Under the pieces are notes generated by a model. It saw only the letters and a program-made list of their open reading frames with translations. It searched no databases and had not been told where the DNA came from. Below, in pieces: positions 7,551 to 16,176 of a stretch of 64,000 bases of DNA. The stretch is from Paenibacillus paeoniae (GTDB lineage Bacteria; Bacillota; Bacilli; Paenibacillales; Paenibacillaceae). The stretch lies in assembly GCF_003388735.1 (NCBI RefSeq), contig NZ_QUBQ01000005.1, positions 62,001-126,000 of the forward strand, read 5' to 3'. The number at the start of each line of letters is the position of its first letter. The first letter of the stretch is position 1. Both the position numbers and the translations under genes were made by a program.

Positions 7551-9545
7551 ATGCCGGATTGGTCCTATCAAACGATATTCCGCCCGTTGCTATTCCGGTT
7601 GCCCGCTCGCGTCAGCCGATCGATCACGTTGGGTGCGATGGGTGCAATTAGCCGCCTGCCTGGCGGTTCTTTCGTCATTCGTACGCTCGGTCATATGGAG
7701 CTGTCACCGTTATTGGAGCGTCAAGCTGCGGGCTTGACGCTTCTTTCGCCTATCGGAATATCGGGGGGCGTTGATCCCTCGGGGGTGGCCCATAAGGCGC
7801 TTGCCCAGTTCGGTCCAGGGTTCATGGAGTTTGGGCCCGTAACGATAACCGCAATTCGGAGTGACAGCAAGATACGAAACGATAGCGCTAGCGAGATGAT
7901 TTATTATCCTGATTACTTCGAGAATGACGGGCTGACCGCTATAGCAGAGCGGTTGACGCGAAGGGAGCATAAGCTCCCCCAGTTCGCGCGTCTGACGGCG
8001 TTGCCTGATGCATCGACCGATGAAGCGATAGAGCAGTTAAGCGAGATGATGGATAAGCTGGCTAAGGCGGGAGCTGCCGGGTTTTATATGGATGTAGCTT
8101 CGGGCAATCGGTCATGGGATCAGGTTCTGAGGATAGGAGAGAGCTTATCCAGGCTTCAGGATACCGTGGACCTTCCGTTATTTCTATACGTACCGTTATC
8201 GCTGTCCGAAGATCGGTTGCTTGAATTATGGAATGGTACGAAGGAAGTCAGATGGCAAGGGGCTGTCATTGGAGAAGCATGGCTGGATCAAATCGGAGTT
8301 GAGCGTGTAGCATATGCGTCTAAGTTCAGTGAAACGGCAGCCGAAGCTGCGATGAATGAAGACTCGGCAAGGGAAGCCGTCGTGGGCAAGAAAGGATTGG
8401 CGGCAACGCTTGACAAGACAAGGCTTCTGCGTGATCGGATGGGAGATGCTGTCACGATCAAGGCGGGCGGAGGCGTTCATGAGCCGCTAGACGCACTGCA
8501 GTTGTTGGAGGCGGGAGCCGATCTGATTATGCTGCACAGCGGGCTGGTGTATTCCGGTCCCGGCTTGCCCAAGCGGATTAATGAAGCGATCATCTATGAG
8601 ACTGTTCGTGATAAACCGCCGCCAGCCCCAATTCCTTTCTGGCGCAATTGGGGCTGGATGTGTCTCCTCGGCATAGGCATGATTATTGGCGGACTACTAG
8701 CTTGGTGGATCGGGGCCACGGATGTACTGCTCTCCTACGACACCCGATTTCTCGGGATGTCGATTGACGAGATTCATCATGTGAACCATAACTTGCTCCA
8801 CTTTATGTCTCATGACCGGATTACGCTGGCGGGAACAATGATTTCCATTGGTATTCTCTATTACCAGCTAGCGAAGTACGGCTTGAGATATGGGCAGCAT
8901 TGGGCGCGAACGGCTATTGTCACCTCTTGCGCAGTCGGCTTCTCCAGCTTTTTTCTTTATTTGGGCTATGGCTATTTCGATCCGCTTCACGCGCTCGCAG
9001 CCGCTATTCTTCTTCCGATGTTTATCTTCTCGCTCAGAGGTCATACCGACAGACCGAGCCGAAAACGGGTCAATCTGCGCAACGATAGAGCTTGGAAGCT
9101 GGCGATGTGGGGTCAGCTGTGTTTCGTAGCATTAGGGTTTGCGCTTACTGCAGGCGGTCTCGCCATCGCCGGTGTCGGAATTACGGATGTATTCGTGAAG
9201 GCGGATTTGGCCTTTCTCGGAACTACGCCGGATCAACTGAATGATGTGAATCCGAAGCTAATCTCACTGATTGCTCATGACCGGGCAGGCTTCGGAGGCG
9301 CGCTGCTATGTGATGCCATTGCAATTCTCATCATTGCCCTATGGGGAATTGGCGAAGGCGAACGCTGGTTATGGTGGACGCTCTTGATTGGAGGGGCGCC
9401 GGGATTCTATGCCGGGCTATCTGTTCATTACGGAATCGGCTACGTTGATTTTATGCATCTTCTTCCCGCATTTGTGGCGGTATTCTTATACATAGCAGGC
9501 CTTATTCTCTTGTATCCATACATGATGCGCAAGTCGCCTATATGA
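7551..9545 (+). CDS. DHODH-like domain fused to a duplicated 8-helix membrane module
   Basis: 664 residues in two parts. Residues 1 to about 360 follow the plan of class 2 dihydroorotate dehydrogenase: SPIGISGGVDPSG corresponds to the usual NPVGLAAGFDKNG, FGPGFMEFGPVTI to MGFGFIEVGTVTP, and IKAGGGVHEPLDALQLLEAGAD plus YSGPGLPKRINEA to the FMN-phosphate region. The conserved Lys of DKNG is Pro here, and no SSPNTPG catalytic loop is visible, so orotate synthesis is doubtful. From about 365 there are eight predicted membrane helices in two repeats of about 154 residues: FLGMSIDEIHHVN...SHDR and FLGTTPDQLNDVN...AHDR. This could be a membrane flavoprotein of unknown substrate. Ribosome binding site AAGGGGAG is upstream. 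Confidence 0.75.
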   Translation: MPDWSYQTIFRPLLFRLPARVSRSITLGAMGAISRLPGGSFVIRTLGHMELSPLLERQAAGLTLLSPIGISGGVDPSGVAHKALAQFGPGFMEFGPVTITAIRSDSKIRNDSASEMIYYPDYFENDGLTAIAERLTRREHKLPQFARLTALPDASTDEAIEQLSEMMDKLAKAGAAGFYMDVASGNRSWDQVLRIGESLSRLQDTVDLPLFLYVPLSLSEDRLLELWNGTKEVRWQGAVIGEAWLDQIGVERVAYASKFSETAAEAAMNEDSAREAVVGKKGLAATLDKTRLLRDRMGDAVTIKAGGGVHEPLDALQLLEAGADLIMLHSGLVYSGPGLPKRINEAIIYETVRDKPPPAPIPFWRNWGWMCLLGIGMIIGGLLAWWIGATDVLLSYDTRFLGMSIDEIHHVNHNLLHFMSHDRITLAGTMISIGILYYQLAKYGLRYGQHWARTAIVTSCAVGFSSFFLYLGYGYFDPLHALAAAILLPMFIFSLRGHTDRPSRKRVNLRNDRAWKLAMWGQLCFVALGFALTAGGLAIAGVGITDVFVKADLAFLGTTPDQLNDVNPKLISLIAHDRAGFGGALLCDAIAILIIALWGIGEGERWLWWTLLIGGAPGFYAGLSVHYGIGYVDFMHLLPAFVAVFLYIAGLILLYPYMMRKSPI

Positions 9546-9567
9546 CATTTGTCATATAGGCGACTTG
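9530..9567 (+). terminator. Perfect 17-bp hairpin overlapping the stop codon
   Basis: Arms 9530-9546 and 9551-9567 are perfectly complementary around the loop ATTT, and the TGA stop (9543-9545) lies inside the first arm. There is no strong T run, so termination may be weak. The central TATGAC/GTCATA also looks like part of the desaturase operator (next entry). Confidence 0.6.
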
Positions 9568-9608
9568 ACGTTTATGACTAGGAGCAGATACGGTCATTAC
9601 CCTACAAT
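9541..9608 (+). promoter_or_regulatory. Putative des promoter with DesR-type operator half-sites
   Basis: A -10-like TACAAT sits at 9603-9608. The position 17 bases upstream (9580-9585, AGGAGC) is a poor -35, as expected for an activator-dependent promoter. Upstream are inverted TATGAC (9541-9546)/GTCATA (9551-9556) and again TATGAC (9573-9578)/GTCAT (9593-9597). The first three lie about 35-75 bases before the likely start, where phosphorylated DesR binds in Bacillus subtilis. Assignment to DesR is inference from position and repeat structure. Confidence 0.5.
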
Positions 9609-9674
9609 AGAGTAAGCAAGAGCCGGGGATGGCTAGTTCCTCTCGCTCTATGGAAATTCGAGGAGGACGTCAGC

Positions 9675-10727
9675 ATGTCTGAACCCAAACAAATGCAATT
9701 GAAAAAAAGCGTAGCCCCTTACGAACATTCCGAACTTAACGTTAGCATAAGGCAATTGTTCAATACGCTGCTTCCCTTAGCCGTTCTATGGTACGGCGCT
9801 TATTGGAGCTTATCCATATCCTATTGGCTGACGCTGGTGTTTGTTGTTGCCACATCATTTTTCGTCATTCGAGCCTTTATTATTTTCCATGATTGCTGCC
9901 ACGGCTCGTTCTTCAAGAGCAAGCGTGCCAACGACATCATGGGTATCATAACCGGCGTGCTTACGCTAGTTCCTTACCAGCAGTGGAAAAATGCCCATGC
10001 TATCCACCATGCAACAAGTAGTAACCTCGACAAACGAGGCGTAGGCGATTTGTGGATTTTAACGGTGGAGGAGTATGCTGCGTCATCTTGGAAGCAGAAG
10101 CTCGCTTACCGGATTTATCGTAACCCGTTCATCATGTTTGGTCTAGGACCAATCTTTGTATTCCTGTTCCAATACCGCTTCAATCGCAAAGGTGCCCGCC
10201 GCAAGGAACGTATGAATACGTATCTGATGAATGTGCTCATCGTTGCTGTATACGCCCTTATGTGCTGGGCGATTGGCTGGCAAGCGTTCGTGTTGGTGCA
10301 AGGACCTATCTTCTATCTGTCTGGCGTGCTAGGCGTATGGCTGTTCTACGTGCAGCATCAATTCGAGGATTCATACTTTGAGCATGAGGAAGAATGGAGC
10401 TATGTGAAAGCAGCGGTAGACGGCAGTTCTTACTACAAGCTGCCTAAGCTATTCCAATGGCTGACTGGCAATATTGGCTTCCACCATGTGCATCATCTTA
10501 GCCCGAAAGTTCCAAACTATTACTTGGAGACCGCGCATGATGCGGTACCGCCGCTGCACAAAGCGACGACGATTACAATCCGCCAAAGTCTGGAGTCGTT
10601 GAAATTCCGTCTGTGGGACGAAGAAGGCAAACGGTTCGTGAGCTTCAAGGCGGTGAAGGATCGCCTTCGTCAGCCATCCCCTTTAGGCGGCGCAACGTCC
10701 GCGGGCAATCCGAGCAAGGCAAGCTAG
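9675..10727 (+). CDS. des: Acyl-lipid desaturase
   Basis: Membrane-bound di-iron desaturase that introduces a double bond into acyl chains of membrane lipids, restoring fluidity after cold shift. All three histidine boxes are present: HDCCH (72-76), HAIHH (108-112) and HHVHH (270-274), between hydrophobic segments. The 350 residues match the family length. Ribosome binding site GAGGAGG precedes ATG. The two following genes are the matching sensor kinase and regulator, as in the Bacillus subtilis des-desKR locus, which strongly supports the function. The C-terminus (after about 335) is a short Gly/Ser/Ala-rich tail that looks non-essential. Confidence 0.95.
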   Translation: MSEPKQMQLKKSVAPYEHSELNVSIRQLFNTLLPLAVLWYGAYWSLSISYWLTLVFVVATSFFVIRAFIIFHDCCHGSFFKSKRANDIMGIITGVLTLVPYQQWKNAHAIHHATSSNLDKRGVGDLWILTVEEYAASSWKQKLAYRIYRNPFIMFGLGPIFVFLFQYRFNRKGARRKERMNTYLMNVLIVAVYALMCWAIGWQAFVLVQGPIFYLSGVLGVWLFYVQHQFEDSYFEHEEEWSYVKAAVDGSSYYKLPKLFQWLTGNIGFHHVHHLSPKVPNYYLETAHDAVPPLHKATTITIRQSLESLKFRLWDEEGKRFVSFKAVKDRLRQPSPLGGATSAGNPSKAS

Positions 10728-10794
10728 CGAGGAGTATGCTACAATAAACGCAAAACTAGGCGGAATGAGTCGCGGGGCAGAGGGATGGTCGCTG

Positions 10795-11934
10795 ATGAAT
10801 AAGTGGTATCAAATCTTTCATCGTAATACAGGGCTGAGCCCTTATGTATGGGTCGTCTTTTGTATCTTGCCGTTTTACTTTATATTCCGTTCATCATCGA
10901 CGCCGGAGGTTGTCTCCGGCATCGTCATGATTATTTTGTTCTTTGTATGCTACCGGCTGTCCTTTGTATCCAAAGGATGGCTTGTCTATTTCTGGACCAG
11001 TGTACAGATCATTATTTCTATCGCGATGACGTTATTGTTCAGTTATGTGTACTTCTCTATTTTTCTGGCTTTTTTTATCGGCAATATTCAAAGCCGGGCA
11101 GGATTTTTCACCCTATATGCCATCCATTTGGCGAGTACGTTCATTACCGTCAATTACGGCTTTGCTACGCAAAACCAACTGTTTTTCACACAGTTTCCAT
11201 TTATACTAATCAGCCTGATTGTCGTCATTCTGCTTCCGTTCAATACGTATAACCAGAAGAAGCAGGGACAGCTGGAAGGCCAGCTGGAGGATGCGAACAA
11301 GCGAATTGCGGAACTTGTGAAGACGGAGGAGCGGCAGCGTATCGCCCGCGACCTGCACGACACGCTGGGGCAGAAGCTGTCTCTTATCGGACTGAAAAGC
11401 GATCTGGCAGGAAAGCTGGTTCACAAAAATCCGCTTCGTGCCCAAGCCGAGATTCGCGATGTTCAACAGACGGCTCGTACCGCGCTTAAGGAAGTACGCG
11501 AGATGGTTACTCAGATGAGAGGAGCCCGGCTCGACGAGGAGTTGTACCGAGTAACGCAAATTCTGGCTGCGGCGGATATTGAGCTTCGTATTGAAGGCGA
11601 TTATCGTTTGAACGATACGAATCTATTGACGGAGAATGTGCTTTGTATGTGCATGAAGGAAGCGGTGACGAACGTTGTCAAGCATAGTAAGGCGCAGCGT
11701 TGCATCATTACGTTCAGATCCACGCCAACCGACTTTACGGTGACGGTATCGGACGACGGTGTGGGGATGGCGGTGCGTCCTGGGTATTATAGAGGCAATG
11801 GACTTCGCGGAATGAAGGAACGGCTGGAGTTCGTAAACGGAAGTATGACATTGCGATCCGATAGAGGGACTGAGCTTAACATCACGGTGCCGCATGTCGT
11901 GAAGCGCCCAACGAAGGAGGAGCTTAGCGAATGA
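10795..11934 (+). CDS. desK: Membrane-fluidity sensor histidine kinase DesK
   Basis: Thermosensor that phosphorylates DesR when the membrane is too ordered. The 379 residues from ATG 10795 align along their length with Bacillus subtilis DesK: an N-terminal block of membrane helices (about 10-150), a two-helix linker (QLEGQLEDANKRIAELVKTE), the HisKA_3 motif RDLHDTLGQKLSLIG with phosphoacceptor His188 (same number as in B. subtilis), and an HATPase domain (EAVTNVVKHS, DDGVGM, GNGLRGMKERL). ATG 10765 is an upstream option, but the homologue begins at the chosen residue. Overlaps desR by the 4-base ATGA. Confidence 0.95.
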   Translation: MNKWYQIFHRNTGLSPYVWVVFCILPFYFIFRSSSTPEVVSGIVMIILFFVCYRLSFVSKGWLVYFWTSVQIIISIAMTLLFSYVYFSIFLAFFIGNIQSRAGFFTLYAIHLASTFITVNYGFATQNQLFFTQFPFILISLIVVILLPFNTYNQKKQGQLEGQLEDANKRIAELVKTEERQRIARDLHDTLGQKLSLIGLKSDLAGKLVHKNPLRAQAEIRDVQQTARTALKEVREMVTQMRGARLDEELYRVTQILAAADIELRIEGDYRLNDTNLLTENVLCMCMKEAVTNVVKHSKAQRCIITFRSTPTDFTVTVSDDGVGMAVRPGYYRGNGLRGMKERLEFVNGSMTLRSDRGTELNITVPHVVKRPTKEELSE

Positions 11935-12533
11935 TTACGATCGTTATAGCGGAAGATCAACGCATGCTGCTCGGCGCGCTGGCTTCTCTGCTGGATCTGG
12001 AAGATGATATGAAGGTGGTCGGCCGGGCGTCGAATGGCGAAGAGGCGATCGCGCTGGTCGAGAAGCAGAAGCCGGATATATGCATCATGGATATCGAGAT
12101 GCCGCTGAAGAGCGGACTGGAAGCGGCGGAAGAGATGAAAGGAGCATGCAAGGTCATCATCCTGACAACCTTCGCGCGCACCGGCTATTTCGAAAGAGCG
12201 ATCAAGGCTGGCGTAAGCGGCTATCTGCTGAAGGACAGTCCCAGCGAAGAGCTGGCAAGCTCGATCAGAAGCGTTATGTCCGGCCGCAGAATTTATGCAT
12301 CTGAGCTGATGGACGAGGCTTATGGCGGCAGCTCCGATAATCCGCTTACGGAAAGGGAGAAGGAAGTGCTTGAGCTTGTTGCGGACGGGAAAAATACGAA
12401 GGAGATTGCAAGTGAGCTCTTTCTGACAACGGGAACGGTGCGCAATTACATTTCCGTCATTCTGGACAAGCTTGGCGTGAGCAACCGAATTGAGGCTATA
12501 ACGAGGTTCAAAGAGAAGGGCTGGTTCAAGTAA
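11931..12533 (+). CDS. desR: Response regulator DesR (NarL family)
   Basis: 200-residue two-domain regulator: receiver domain with acidic pocket Glu8-Asp9, phosphoacceptor Asp54 (CIMDIEMP) and Lys in LLKDSPSEEL, then a LuxR-type helix-turn-helix (LTEREKEVLELVADGKNTKEIA). It resembles Bacillus subtilis DesR along its whole length, including the C-terminus EKGWFK. Phosphorylated DesR activates des. Translation is coupled to desK through an ATGA overlap. Confidence 0.95.
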   Translation: MITIVIAEDQRMLLGALASLLDLEDDMKVVGRASNGEEAIALVEKQKPDICIMDIEMPLKSGLEAAEEMKGACKVIILTTFARTGYFERAIKAGVSGYLLKDSPSEELASSIRSVMSGRRIYASELMDEAYGGSSDNPLTEREKEVLELVADGKNTKEIASELFLTTGTVRNYISVILDKLGVSNRIEAITRFKEKGWFK

Positions 12534-12546
12534 CCGGTTCTTTTTC
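12519..12546 (+). terminator. Terminator of des operon, overlapping the desR stop
   Basis: CTGGTT (12521-12526) pairs with AACCGG (12532-12537), followed by TTCTTTTTC. The stop codon lies in the loop and second arm. Short stem, moderate support. Confidence 0.5.
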
Positions 12547-12581
12547 TATGTTGCAGTCGCTTCTTAAGAAAGTTTAAGAAA

Positions 12582-12603
12582 ATATTTACAACATATTTAC
12601 AAC
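12582..12603 (+). repeat. Tandem 11-bp direct repeat upstream of lipoprotein genes
   Basis: ATATTTACAAC occurs twice without a gap (12582-12592 and 12593-12603). It lies about 80 bases upstream of the putative promoter of the first solute-binding protein and could be a regulator site. It is not found before the second copy of the gene. Confidence 0.45.
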
Positions 12604-12683
12604 TAAAATCGTTTTTCCGTTTATAGTTAAGAGGGGATGGAGACTAGATGGGGCATGGGGAATTCATAGCACATGCAACTTTA

Positions 12684-12713
12684 TTGCCCATAAAAGCATA
12701 TAGTCACTATGAT
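12684..12713 (+). promoter_or_regulatory. Putative sigma-A promoter of first lipoprotein gene
   Basis: TTGCCC (12684-12689), an 18-base spacer and TATGAT (12708-12713). The surroundings (GCAACTTT before it, TATAGTC within, then GATTTCATGGGAGT-like sequence) are repeated before the paralogue, supporting a conserved control region. Confidence 0.5.
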
Positions 12714-12763
12714 ACATATGAGATCTGATGGGAGTCAGAAAGTAGAAGGGGAGAGAAGAGGAA

Positions 12764-14242
12764 ATGAAAAACTGGTTTAAAAAAGCAGCTTCGGTCGTGC
12801 TGGTAACGACGATTCTTGCGGGCTGCAGCTTGGGCGGCAAAGAGGAGATCTCGAATACGCCGCAAGCGCTCAAAGTAATGTATTACGATGAGGGCAGCTT
12901 CTTCCAGGAGTACGGAATGCTGTTCAGCACGCTTTATCCGAACATCGATATTTCTGTTGTATCGACACAGAGCATTTATCGCAACAATACGGGCGAGAAT
13001 GGCGAAGAGGTTGACTACGAGAAGGCTAAGCAGGATCTCATCGATAAAGAAAAGCCTGACATCGTTATGATTGAAATGAACGAGTACGAGAAGATGGCGC
13101 AGGAAGGCAAGTTCATCGATCTCGAATCCTATATCGCCAAGGACAAGTTCGACACGGCCGGTCTCGTGCCGGGCATGGTCGATTATATGAAGCAATTGGG
13201 CGGCGGCCAGCTGTACGGTCTACCTTCCGGCTTCAACAGCCAAGTCTTGTTCTACAACAAAACGCTTTTCGACAAATTTAATATTCCTTATCCGACGGAT
13301 AGCATGACTTGGAGCGAGGTTATTCAGTTGGCCAGACAGTTCCCGACCGATGGAACGAAGGAAGATCGTATCTATGGGCTGAAAGCCGGCTACAGCGGCA
13401 GCCTGAGCGAGCTGGCGCAAATGATGGCTAATTCCGAAGGACTGAGCTATGTCAACCCGGCAACCAAGACGATGACGATCAATTCCGCGGGATGGAAAAA
13501 TGCAGTACAAACCGCTTATGATGCGATTAAGTCCGAAACGCTTTATTTTGACGAGCAAAATAATATGGGCTGGTCGGGCGACTACAACGATTATTTACTG
13601 CGTAATCCATTCACAAGCAACCGTGTTGCGATGACAATTGACGGCAGTTATTACATCCGCCAGATGAAAGAAGCAGCCGAGTATTATAGCAAGGAAGAAG
13701 GAAAAATCGTGAAGGATTGGGATATCGTGACGATCCCGGTCAGTCCGCAAATGCCGGATCAAAGCACAAGCACTGGGTATAATAACATTTTTGCTATTAC
13801 GAAGGAATCGACGAACGCTGATGCGGCTTGGAAGTTTATTGCCTACATCTCCAGCGAAGAACATGCGCGCGTGAAGTCGAAGCTCACGTACAACAATGGT
13901 TTCTCGATCCATACGAAGTACATCAAGGATGAAGAGGGTCACAATTATGAAGCTTTCTATAAACTCAAGCCGGCAAAACCAACGATAGACTACAATGAAA
14001 TGAACAAGCTTCCGAAGCAATTCGGCATGATGTATTCTTATATGGAAGAGGAATTCAAAGCCGTTCAGGATGGCAACAAGTCCGTGGAAGAGGCGCTAGC
14101 AGCCCTTCATACGAAAGGCGAAGAACTGCTTGCTCAGGAGTCGATGACGGATGAGGAACTTAATAAGTTGTGGGAAGAACGCAACGCTGACCAAGTGAAG
14201 CAAATGCAAGAGGCAGCAGGTGAAACGGTAATTGTAGAATAA
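12764..14242 (+). CDS. Extracellular solute-binding lipoprotein (paralogue 1)
   Basis: 492-residue binding protein of the ABC sugar-uptake class 1 type. It has a type II signal peptide with lipobox LAGC (Cys21) and a Gly/Ser linker, then a typical bilobal binding protein: KPDIVMIEMNEYEKMAQEGKFIDLESYI, GGGQLYGLPSGFNSQVLFYNKTLFDKF and the C-terminal STNADAAWKFIAYISSEEHA. The ligand is unknown. No permease or ATPase gene is adjacent, so it would need a shared transporter or act as a ligand sensor. It is very similar throughout to the next gene. Ribosome binding site GAAGAGGAA precedes ATG. Confidence 0.9.
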   Translation: MKNWFKKAASVVLVTTILAGCSLGGKEEISNTPQALKVMYYDEGSFFQEYGMLFSTLYPNIDISVVSTQSIYRNNTGENGEEVDYEKAKQDLIDKEKPDIVMIEMNEYEKMAQEGKFIDLESYIAKDKFDTAGLVPGMVDYMKQLGGGQLYGLPSGFNSQVLFYNKTLFDKFNIPYPTDSMTWSEVIQLARQFPTDGTKEDRIYGLKAGYSGSLSELAQMMANSEGLSYVNPATKTMTINSAGWKNAVQTAYDAIKSETLYFDEQNNMGWSGDYNDYLLRNPFTSNRVAMTIDGSYYIRQMKEAAEYYSKEEGKIVKDWDIVTIPVSPQMPDQSTSTGYNNIFAITKESTNADAAWKFIAYISSEEHARVKSKLTYNNGFSIHTKYIKDEEGHNYEAFYKLKPAKPTIDYNEMNKLPKQFGMMYSYMEEEFKAVQDGNKSVEEALAALHTKGEELLAQESMTDEELNKLWEERNADQVKQMQEAAGETVIVE

Positions 14243-14259
14243 AGGATTAGATGACAAGT

Positions 14260-14305
14260 GAGACATTTCGATGGCCAACAGCCAAAAGGGATGTCTCCTT
14301 TTTTT
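14260..14305 (+). terminator. Terminator after paralogue 1
   Basis: GAGACAT (14260-14266) pairs with ATGTCTC (14291-14297), followed by a T run. The same ACAAGTGAGACATTTC sequence follows paralogue 2. Confidence 0.75.
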
Positions 14306-14377
14306 GACCTTGAAAGTGATGGTTCGTGTGACTCTTATCAAAAAATGTATGGAAAATGGATGGGAATTGCAACTTTT

Positions 14378-14405
14378 TTGTCTAGATAAACGTATAGTCT
14401 ATGGT
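14378..14405 (+). promoter_or_regulatory. Putative promoter of second lipoprotein gene
   Basis: TTGTCT (14378-14383), 16-base spacer, TATGGT (14400-14405). It aligns with the promoter region before paralogue 1 (shared GCAACTTT, TATAGTC and CATGGGAGT) but is weaker at both hexamers. Confidence 0.45.
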
Positions 14406-14457
14406 ACATATTGGATTTCATGGGAGTTATAAAAAAAGCGGGGAGAGGTAAAAAGAA

Positions 14458-15945
14458 ATGAAAAAGTGGATCAAAAAGGCAGCTTCTGTCGCGCTTGTGA
14501 CGACACTTCTGGCGGGCTGCAGCTTTGGCGGTAAAGAGGAGAGCTCTAATACGCCTCAGGCGTTGAAAGTGATGTATCATGATGAGAACAGCTTCTACCA
14601 GGAATACGGTATGCTGTTCAGCACTATCTATCCGGAGATTGAGATTTCCGTCGTGACCATGCAGAGCCTCTATCGCGGCAACAATACGAGTGAGGATGGC
14701 GAAGAGTTTGATTTTGAGAAGGCCAAAAAGGAATTAATTGAAAAAGAAAAGCCGGATATTCTTATGCTCGATATGCTCCAGTACGAGGAATTCGCGCTAG
14801 AAGGCAAGTTCACTGACTTGGACGCTTATATCGTAAGAGACAAATTTGATACCGAAAACTTAGTGCCTGGTATGATCGACTATATGAAGGAATTGGGCGG
14901 AGGTCAATTGTACGGTCTGCCTTCCGGCTTCAGCAGCCAAGTACTCTTCTATAACAAATCTTTGTTCGACAAATATAATATTTCGTATCCAACAGACAAG
15001 ATGACATGGGATGAAGTTCTCCAGTTGGCTAAACAATTCCCGATTGATGGAGAGAAAGAAGATCGCATTTATGGCCTGAAGGCCGGCTATAGCGGCGGTC
15101 TGAGCGAGCTTGCAAATTCGATTGCAGGTTCAGAGGGTCTGAGTTATGTTAATCCAGCAACAAAAACAATGACGATTAATACAGCTGGGTGGAAAAACGC
15201 GATACAGACTGCTTATGACGCGATTAAGTCCGAGGCTCTGTATTTCGAAGCGCAAAACAACAATATGATGAGCTTTTCGAGTGGATATAACGATTACTTG
15301 CTGCGCAATCCATTCACGACCAACCGGGTAGCCATGACACTCGACGGCAGCTATTACATCCGTGAAATGAAGGAAGCTGCGGAGAGCTACAGCAAGGAAG
15401 AGGGAAAAGTCATAAAGGATTGGGATATGGTTACGATTCCAGTCAGCGCACAAAATCCTGATGTTAGCAGAAGCACTTGGTACAACAACATTTTCTCCAT
15501 CTCCAAGGATTCGCCGAACGCTGATGCGGCATGGAAGTTTATCTCTTATATCTCCAGTGAAGAACACGCTCGCGTGAAATCTAAGCTGACCTACAACAAC
15601 GGCTTCTCCATCCACACGAAATATATTAAGGATGACGAAGGTCATAACTATGAAGCATTTTACAAGTTAAAGCCAGTGAAACCTTCTATGGATTATAAAG
15701 AATATGAGAAACTTCCGAAGCAATTTAATATGATGTTCTATAACTTCATGGAAGAGGAATTAAAGGAAATTCAGGACGGTAAAAAGTCCGTGGATGAAGT
15801 ACTCTCTATCTTGCAGACGAAGGGTGAGGAATTGTTAGCCCAGGAGTCCATGACAGATGAGGAAATTCAGAAGATGTGGCAAGAGCGATATGAAAAACAA
15901 ATGCAAGAAGAAGCCGGCAATATAGATACGGTAGTGGTTGAATAA
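14458..15945 (+). CDS. Extracellular solute-binding lipoprotein (paralogue 2)
   Basis: 495 residues, collinear with paralogue 1 over the whole length, with only small insertions (for example NNMMSFSSGYND versus NMGWSGDYND near residue 275, and four more residues at the C-terminus). Signal peptide with lipobox LAGC is near-identical. Divergence is concentrated in the middle of the N-lobe (LDMLQYEEFALEGKF) and the C-lobe, as expected after relaxed or altered ligand specificity. Ribosome binding site GGGGAGAGG precedes ATG. Whether it binds the same ligand cannot be told. Confidence 0.9.
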   Translation: MKKWIKKAASVALVTTLLAGCSFGGKEESSNTPQALKVMYHDENSFYQEYGMLFSTIYPEIEISVVTMQSLYRGNNTSEDGEEFDFEKAKKELIEKEKPDILMLDMLQYEEFALEGKFTDLDAYIVRDKFDTENLVPGMIDYMKELGGGQLYGLPSGFSSQVLFYNKSLFDKYNISYPTDKMTWDEVLQLAKQFPIDGEKEDRIYGLKAGYSGGLSELANSIAGSEGLSYVNPATKTMTINTAGWKNAIQTAYDAIKSEALYFEAQNNNMMSFSSGYNDYLLRNPFTTNRVAMTLDGSYYIREMKEAAESYSKEEGKVIKDWDMVTIPVSAQNPDVSRSTWYNNIFSISKDSPNADAAWKFISYISSEEHARVKSKLTYNNGFSIHTKYIKDDEGHNYEAFYKLKPVKPSMDYKEYEKLPKQFNMMFYNFMEEELKEIQDGKKSVDEVLSILQTKGEELLAQESMTDEEIQKMWQERYEKQMQEEAGNIDTVVVE

Positions 15946-15962
15946 TCATACGAACGGACAAG

Positions 15963-16007
15963 TGAGACATTTCAATGACAAAAGGTCATGTGGAATGTCT
16001 CATTTTT
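15963..16007 (+). terminator. Terminator after paralogue 2
   Basis: TGAGACATT (15963-15971) pairs with AATGTCTCA (15994-16002), followed by TTTTT. Inner ATGAC/GTCAT extends the stem. Confidence 0.8.
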
Positions 16008-16176
16008 ACTTCGAATTCATTGAAGTTTGGTTTTCTATATATTCAGCGGATTTGTTTACATATAATTGTAAATTTAGTATCATGCGACCAATAGATGAAG
16101 TCAATATAGTGCTTAACATTTAAGGTTGTTCTTTATAAGAAAGAAGCTCGAAATATATCAATGGTGGGGTGTGTTA

